A DNA stretch of 64,000 nt from Pelotomaculum isophthalicicum JI (GTDB taxonomy: Bacteria > Bacillota > Desulfotomaculia > Desulfotomaculales > Pelotomaculaceae). The DNA is taken from the NCBI RefSeq assembly GCF_029478095.1, contig NZ_JAKOAV010000013.1:1-64000 (forward strand), given 5' to 3'. Position numbers and translations under genes: made by a program. The notes below the pieces were generated by a model that saw only the letters and a program-made list of their open reading frames with translations, did not search any database and was not told the DNA's origin. Shown piece after piece: positions 59,142 through 64,000 of the stretch (positions are counted from its first letter, which is position 1; the number at the start of each line of letters is the position of its first letter).

Positions 59142-60332
59142 CTATTCTTTTTCACTTGTTTTTCCAGCCTCTAAACCGCTGCGTCTCAAATGAGCTTCCA
59201 CTGTAAAGTTAACCCCGGCGCCGGCGAATACCTCATCCCACCTGTCTTTCAACTCCGCCCACGCTTTGGGATACTTCCGGTGGAAAGCCGCCCCGAAATC
59301 AAAGATGTCCACCCCGTATTCCCGCTGGGCCTTCTCCAGGGTAAGTCTCGCTTTTTCTTCCACTTCTCCGGCCATTTCTTTTTCTACGGCCTCCCGCACC
59401 TCACGCTCCATGATTTCCTCGCCGGACTGCTGCTCCAATAAATCCCCTTCTACAACTATTTTCACATTAAACCATACCGACTCCCCGTCATACTGCGGTT
59501 GCGCTTCCGTATGACCACGGATAATATCGATAGACATTTCCTTACCCGGCTCGGTGAGGGAAGGGACACTGATAATCCCTTTCAAGACCTTGCCCCTGAG
59601 CCAGAGCAGCCCCCGGGTTTCCGATTCGTCCAGCCACCCCGCCAGCGTTTCACCACGAAACACAGCCGTCCCCGTTAGGGCGGCTCCTTTCTGCTGAACA
59701 GGTTTACCCGGTACCAATCCCCCCAAAGTAACTCCACGCTCGACAACGTCAACCCGGGAGGCGATGGGGTTGCTCCCTTTGGTGGCCAGCATAATGAGAA
59801 AATCTTTTAAGTTAACGGAATAGCCCGTTTTAGCCCTGGCCAAGTAACCGATGTCCTGTGCTGAAGTTTTTTCCAGTTCCGAATAGGTTTCCAGGATATC
59901 TTTAGCCTCCCCTTTGGCCACCATGACCCATATGGTTTCGCGGGGCTGCGGCGCGCGGGAGAAAAAATCCATATAGCGGCGTATGCCGCAGCGGGCCGCT
60001 TCTTCCCCAAAAACCAAAATCACGTTGTGTGCCCAGTAGATGTGACGGGAGATCCGGTTGGCCAGTTTTCTCTGGGCGTCGAGAACGGTTTCGCCTGTCC
60101 CGGAAACCACCCAGGTAGGCGGTTCCGTTCCAACAGCCCCCCCTGCAGACCCGCCGGCAGAAGCGCTGGGCTTGGCCAACTGTAAAGTCAGCCGGACTTG
60201 AGCATCGGGGGTGCGGTCAACCCCCGCTCCCAGTACAATAGCCAGTTCGTTGAGTTCTTTGCGGCTCCAGCAGCCGCTTGAGACGCCGGCCATAAAGAAC
60301 AGCAATAATAAGCAAGCCAGCAGTTTCTTCAT
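59142..60332 (-). CDS. gerC: Spore germination lipoprotein, GerC family
   Basis: This is a 396-residue lipoprotein with lipobox SSGC (Cys21) and the family start WSRKELNELAIVLGAGVD. YWAHNVILVFGEEAAR, RYMDFFSRAPQPRETIWVMVAKG and the C-terminal YGVDIFDFGAAFHRKYPKAW are GerC landmarks. It overlaps the GerB gene by 4 bases and is followed by the second GerB gene after 63 bases. Confidence 0.95.
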   Translation of the reverse strand: MKKLLACLLLLFFMAGVSSGCWSRKELNELAIVLGAGVDRTPDAQVRLTLQLAKPSASAGGSAGGAVGTEPPTWVVSGTGETVLDAQRKLANRISRHIYWAHNVILVFGEEAARCGIRRYMDFFSRAPQPRETIWVMVAKGEAKDILETYSELEKTSAQDIGYLARAKTGYSVNLKDFLIMLATKGSNPIASRVDVVERGVTLGGLVPGKPVQQKGAALTGTAVFRGETLAGWLDESETRGLLWLRGKVLKGIISVPSLTEPGKEMSIDIIRGHTEAQPQYDGESVWFNVKIVVEGDLLEQQSGEEIMEREVREAVEKEMAGEVEEKARLTLEKAQREYGVDIFDFGAAFHRKYPKAWAELKDRWDEVFAGAGVNFTVEAHLRRSGLEAGKTSEKE

Positions 60333-61429
60333 TGTCTCGCTCCTCCCTGTCCCCTGAATACGGCAACAACCAGCAGCAGGAGGGGGATACCCGCCTGAAA
60401 TACGATTGATAAAGGTAGCGCGGACGTACTCAAGTAAGTGTATAAATCCAGAATACTGTCATGCGCCATGACGGACAGAGCCAAAAGGATTACCCCCACC
60501 GGCAGGACCAGCGGCTTGTAATCATTCAGTTCCAGCCACTGGGCGCTGCCCAGCGCCGCCGCCCAGTAAAAAATGCAGATTTTCACCAGACCTCCGGCCA
60601 CCCAGACGAACATAATAATTGCTTCCAGCCGTTCCAGAAATGTGGCTATATGGACCATTCTGACCTTGTTCAAGCTTGGAAAAATCCACCCGGCGACGGC
60701 CTCGGGACCATATAATGCCATACTGTTGACGTATGAAAAGATTAGAATGCCGCCAGTAATTATAGTGGCTGCCGCAGCCACCCGGTAAGCCTCTTTTGCT
60801 TTGTTCAGGCAGGGGATGAGCACTGCCATGACGGCGATCTCCCCCAGCCAGACGGCGGGCATGACAGAACCTTTTATAACAGGCACGACTCCGTTGTCGA
60901 TATAAACCGGCAGTAATCTTTTCAAGTCCAATTCGGGGATAAGGAGAATATTCACAACAAGAACCATTCCCAAAATAACCGGCAAGAGGACCTCATTCGC
61001 CCGGGTAAACACCTCCAGGCCGTTCCGCACGGCATAGGCGGCTATAACCATAATAAGTAATTCAAAAACAATGATCGGTGTTTCAGGCATAAAGGCGGCA
61101 ACCATAAAAGAACCAAACTGCCGGAGGATTTCGGAATTCAAATTGATCAACCACCAGATATACAATAAGGCGATAACTTTCCCCGGCCACCTGCCCAGGA
61201 TTACCTCGGGGAACTGAAATATGGTCTTCCCCGGAAACCGCAGGCTTAAGTTTACCACCAGCCGGGCAATCAGCAGCACGGCAAGGGTGGCCAGCAGCAG
61301 CGAGATCCAGCCGTCCTGTTTGGCCAAACGGGCAGTTACGGAGGCCATGAAAAGAAAGGCCGTGGGCAGGACCATGCTCACCATCAAGAATATGGCCTGT
61401 TTGCTGCTGATTTTTCCCCCTTCAAGCAT
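60329..61429 (-). CDS. Spore germination permease, GerB/GerKB family (first copy)
   Basis: This is a 366-residue, ten-helix germination permease: GKISSKQAIFLMVSMVLPTAFLF, LLARLVVNLSLRFPGKTIFQFP, GLEVFTRANEVLLPVILGMVLVV. ATG 61429 lies six bases after the GerA stop. It overlaps gerC by 4 bases. In the classical receptor this permease sits with the A and C subunits in the inner spore membrane. Confidence 0.94.
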   Translation of the reverse strand: MLEGGKISSKQAIFLMVSMVLPTAFLFMASVTARLAKQDGWISLLLATLAVLLIARLVVNLSLRFPGKTIFQFPEVILGRWPGKVIALLYIWWLINLNSEILRQFGSFMVAAFMPETPIIVFELLIMVIAAYAVRNGLEVFTRANEVLLPVILGMVLVVNILLIPELDLKRLLPVYIDNGVVPVIKGSVMPAVWLGEIAVMAVLIPCLNKAKEAYRVAAAATIITGGILIFSYVNSMALYGPEAVAGWIFPSLNKVRMVHIATFLERLEAIIMFVWVAGGLVKICIFYWAAALGSAQWLELNDYKPLVLPVGVILLALSVMAHDSILDLYTYLSTSALPLSIVFQAGIPLLLLVVAVFRGQGGARQ

Positions 61430-61435
61430 TGCCGC

Positions 61436-63082
61436 TCACCGCCTTCGCTTGCCCCCGGCCGGGGGCGGAGTCGGTTTAAGCCCTCTCGCCGCCCGCTGCG
61501 GGTTTGCCATGCCGACCAGCCTGGGACGGCGCAGCATGGCCCACCAGGGTACCCGCACGGCCACGTCTTTCAGATCGCCTGTATTTAGCGGCGCCACCGG
61601 CGACAGGTAGGGAACGCCAAAAGAGCGCAGGGTGGCCAGGTGCACCAGGATGGCCAGCGCTCCGCAGATCACTCCGTACAGCCCCAGGGTGCCTGCCAGC
61701 ACCATGACGGGAAACCTCAAGATGCGCAAGGTAGTACTGATGTAATAATAAAAAATAAAGGAGGCAATACCTGTCAGGGCCACCAGTATTACCGTTCCCG
61801 CGGCGACAAGCCCGGCCCGCACGGCGGCCTCCCCGATGACCAGCGCGCCCACGATACTGACCGCCTGGCCCACCTGCCGCGGCAGGCGGATACCGGCTTC
61901 CCTCAGGATTTCAAAAATAAACTCCATCATGATTGTCTCGACAAAAGCCGGGAAGGGCACCGTTTCCCGCTGGGCCGCCAGACTCAAAAGCAAGGCCGTC
62001 GGCAGCATCTCGTGGTGAAAAGTGACAATGGCAATATACAATGAAGGGGCAAAAAGGGAAATGGCCATGGAAACCCAGCGGACCAACCTGACCGTTGAAC
62101 TGTAAAGCGACCGCTCGTAGTAGTCCTCAGGTGATTGCAGGGCTTCCACAAACAAAAACGGTACAGTCAACGCGTAGGGAGTGCCGTCGACCAGGATGGC
62201 CACCCGCCCTTCCAGCAACTGCGCCGCCACTTTGTCCGGCCGCTCGGTGTGGCCGACGGTGCTGAATGGGCTCCAGGGGTTGTCCTCGATCAGTTCCTCT
62301 ATGTAACTGGTTTCCAGAATGGCATCAATATTTATCCTGTTTAACCGCTCCTTGACCTCGGCAACCACTTTATCATTAACAATGCCGTTGATATAAACTA
62401 CCGCCACGTCAGTTTTAGTTACCCGCCCCAGCTTCATTGCTTCAATTTTCAGGTTGGAATTCTTGATCTTGCGGCGGATTAAGGATATATTAACCCGAAT
62501 GGTTTCGATAAAAGCTTCCCGGGGACCGCGCACCACCAATTCCGTCTGGGATTCCTCCACTTTCCGGCTTTCCCAACCCCTGGTGGCGTTGATGATGGCA
62601 CACGCGTGCCCGTCCACAAGCAAAACGGCGTCCCCCGATAACACGGCGTCAATGACCCGGCCCAGATTGTTTGTTTCCTCAATCTGTTGAATGGGCAGAA
62701 GCTTCTTTTTGATCAGCGCGAATACCCGGGCTCTGGTGAATTCCCCGCCCCGTTCCGCCAGCGGGGCGTCAAGCATCAGGCTGCGCATAATCTGGGCACT
62801 GATCTGGATTTTATCAGCCATACCGTCCAGATAGATGATCGCCAGCTTGATCCGTTCGTCCTGGGCAAAGTCAAACTCCCGGTAGATCACGTCGCTGCAT
62901 TCACTTAAAATTGCTCTGATTTGCCGCAGGTTGGCTTGCAGATCCGCGCTTAATTCCATATTCTGCAGTTTCTGATTTGAGATAGTGTTATCCCTCTGGA
63001 AGTCCTTGGGGGCATTGTCCTGCCCTGGATTTGATTTGCTGCGCCACGGCAACCTAAATCCAAGAGGTTTAATGAATCTCAT
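61436..63082 (-). CDS. gerA: Spore germination receptor A subunit (GerA family)
   Basis: This is a 548-residue protein starting at ATG 63082. The long hydrophilic N-terminal part (about 50-250) has FDFAQDERIKLAIIYLDGMADK and VDGHACAIINATRGWESR. A conserved membrane half follows: RPDKVAAQLLEGRVAILVDGTPYALTVPFLFVEALQSPEDYYER and GIRLPRQVGQAVSIVGALVIGEAAVRAGLV. The C-terminal tail is Pro/Lys/Arg-rich (TPPPAGGKRR). First gene of the operon, so the promoter (not identified; a SigG-type site would be expected) lies upstream. Confidence 0.95.
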   Translation of the reverse strand: MRFIKPLGFRLPWRSKSNPGQDNAPKDFQRDNTISNQKLQNMELSADLQANLRQIRAILSECSDVIYREFDFAQDERIKLAIIYLDGMADKIQISAQIMRSLMLDAPLAERGGEFTRARVFALIKKKLLPIQQIEETNNLGRVIDAVLSGDAVLLVDGHACAIINATRGWESRKVEESQTELVVRGPREAFIETIRVNISLIRRKIKNSNLKIEAMKLGRVTKTDVAVVYINGIVNDKVVAEVKERLNRINIDAILETSYIEELIEDNPWSPFSTVGHTERPDKVAAQLLEGRVAILVDGTPYALTVPFLFVEALQSPEDYYERSLYSSTVRLVRWVSMAISLFAPSLYIAIVTFHHEMLPTALLLSLAAQRETVPFPAFVETIMMEFIFEILREAGIRLPRQVGQAVSIVGALVIGEAAVRAGLVAAGTVILVALTGIASFIFYYYISTTLRILRFPVMVLAGTLGLYGVICGALAILVHLATLRSFGVPYLSPVAPLNTGDLKDVAVRVPWWAMLRRPRLVGMANPQRAARGLKPTPPPAGGKRRR

Positions 63083-63247
63083 CTAAGAAAAATATCCCTT
63101 CCAAAAAATTTTATCCCGGTATAGAAGATGGTTTATATTATTACCCTTAAATGGAATTATATTTATTTCCCTTTTAAACTGTTGACTGTCCCGACCGAAT
63201 ACCCCGCTTTCACCTCCCCCGTTTTTTTGACAAGCTCTGTCATTAGC

Positions 63248-63276
63248 TTGACAATTTTTATTAATCGGGATATAAG
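63248..63276 (+). promoter_or_regulatory. Sigma-A-type promoter of the Fur-family gene
   Basis: TTGACA (63248-63253), a 17-base spacer, and TATAAG (63271-63276), followed by GAATATATATTATT, which could contain a metal-regulator site near the start. Confidence 0.8.
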
Positions 63277-63325
63277 TAATATTGAGTTGCAAATAAGAAT
63301 ATATATTATTTAGGGGGCAGCCCAG

Positions 63326-63763
63326 GTGAAAGAGGACTATGTGATTGAGCTGTTTCGTAAAAACGGCTATAAGATTACACCGCAGAGGCAGGAAATTTTA
63401 AAGGCCTTCACGGGGAATCACGATAACCATCCCCTTAGCGCTGAAGAAGTTCACCAGAAGATTATTGAAAGTTATCCCAATATCGGCATTGACACAATCT
63501 ACCGCAACCTGATTGTTTTCTTAAACTTGGGAATTATCAATAAGCTAAACTTCAGGGAAGGCAAAAGCCGGTACGAGTTGAATTCGGGAAAACACCACCA
63601 TCATCTAGTTTGTTTGAAGTGCGGCATCACCGAAGAGATTGACTACTGCCCATTTAAGACGCTTGACTGGGAAAAAATAGAAGAAGAAAAAAAGTTTGAA
63701 ATTAAGAAGCATAGTTTTGAGCTCTTCGGCTACTGCGAATTATGCAGAGAAAAGAAACATTAA
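63326..63763 (+). CDS. Fur-family metal-responsive regulator, probably Zur/PerR-like
   Basis: This is a 145-residue Fur-type protein. GTG 63326 follows TAGGGGG. The N-terminal winged helix is ITPQRQEILKAFTG, SAEEVHQKIIESYPNIGIDTIYRNLIVFLNLGII; the C-terminal part has HHHH (90-93), C96-xx-C99 and C137-xx-C140, the structural zinc site. An ABC ATPase of the metal-transport type starts 26 bases later, favouring a zinc (Zur) or similar role. Confidence 0.93.
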   Translation: MKEDYVIELFRKNGYKITPQRQEILKAFTGNHDNHPLSAEEVHQKIIESYPNIGIDTIYRNLIVFLNLGIINKLNFREGKSRYELNSGKHHHHLVCLKCGITEEIDYCPFKTLDWEKIEEEKKFEIKKHSFELFGYCELCREKKH

Positions 63764-63788
63764 ACATTGGAAGAGGCGTTGAAATAAG

Positions 63789-64000
63789 ATGACCTATACT
63801 GGTATCATGCGAAAATTGCATAGAGAATCCTGTGGATTGTGCCGCACGGAGTTAAAAAACTTCGGTGTCACCATAGGTAAGACAGAAATATTGCGCGATA
63901 TTGATCTCCACATTCACTGTGGCGAGCTGACGGCTCTAGTCGGCCCGAACGGAGCAGGCAAGACGACATTGTTAAAGGCGATTCTCGGGGAAATCAGTCA
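63789..64000 (+). CDS. Metal-type ABC transporter ATP-binding protein, cut by window edge
   Basis: From ATG 63789 the frame is open to the window end: [20 protein letters not shown], then [21 protein letters not shown] and Walker [18 protein letters not shown] (ZnuC/MntB-like). It sits in the operon of the Fur-family gene. The rest is outside the window; a start at ATG 63807 is possible. Confidence 0.85.
   Translation, partial: MTYTGIMRKLHRESCGLCRTELKNFGVTIGKTEILRDIDLHIHCGELTALVGPNGAGKTTLLKAILGEIS

Overview
The window reads as a chromosomal segment of an endospore-forming, low-to-mid GC Firmicute. A complete gerA-type spore germination operon, several S-layer homology (SLH) and copper-amine-oxidase-N-terminal proteins, many lipoproteins, ECF sigma factors paired with DUF4179 partners, and UUG/GUG starts behind strong Shine-Dalgarno sequences support this. 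The mix resembles the Desulfotomaculum/Pelotomaculum/Moorella group; that placement is an inference from gene content. No rRNA, tRNA or CRISPR array was seen.

Left edge (1-1453): the 3' end of one group II intron lies inside the reverse-transcriptase gene of a second group II intron, and that one sits in an SLH-domain gene, giving a nested (twintron-like) arrangement. Next (1566-7540) comes a four-gene block: an unrecognised protein with a helical N-terminus, two consecutive P-loop ATPases resembling the BREX-type DUF2791 (BrxC/BrxD) family, and a large SF1 helicase with C-terminal zinc ribbons. No BREX methylase, PglZ or Lon protease accompanies them. This block is the best candidate for an undescribed (probably defence) system.

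7541-23576 is rearranged accessory DNA. It has a duplicated toxin-antitoxin module (one copy lost its toxin and is joined to a truncated TolB-like gene), an ECF sigma/DUF4179 pair, a split sigma-factor cluster with a holin-like protein, a serpin lipoprotein, large exported proteins, and an FN3/copper-amine-oxidase-like protein whose 5' region and gene were duplicated and then decayed. 23577-29609 is one operon: ECF sigma, membrane-anchored WD40/TolB-like putative anti-sigma, a large membrane protein, and an ABC-2 ATPase and permease. 29765-39868 holds YcdB-like exported proteins, another toxin-antitoxin pair, a TolB-like lipoprotein, the TIGR03915/TIGR03916 radical-SAM DNA-metabolism pair and a second ECF/DUF4179 pair. 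Several remnants lie between them (ynfA-like, YcdB-like), and a repeated control region is shared by two loci.

40055-44161 has a PadR-regulated FtsW/RodA-like gene followed by decayed ABC transporter genes. 44524-49161 has TolB-like and other lipoproteins, gene fragments and a third toxin-antitoxin pair. 49855-57713 holds two DUF881 genes, an SLH-propeller surface protein, two methyltransferases, a GyrI-like protein and a fetAB-type ABC exporter. 57728-63082 is a germination operon with two GerB-type permeases. The right edge has a Fur-family (probably zinc-type) regulator with a strong promoter and the start of a metal-type ABC ATPase.

Recurring themes are surface and envelope sensing (three ECF systems, four TolB/WD40 proteins, SLH, CuAO, PepSY/YcdB), and extensive segmental duplication followed by decay, with remnant pieces of neighbouring genes scattered through the intergenic DNA.
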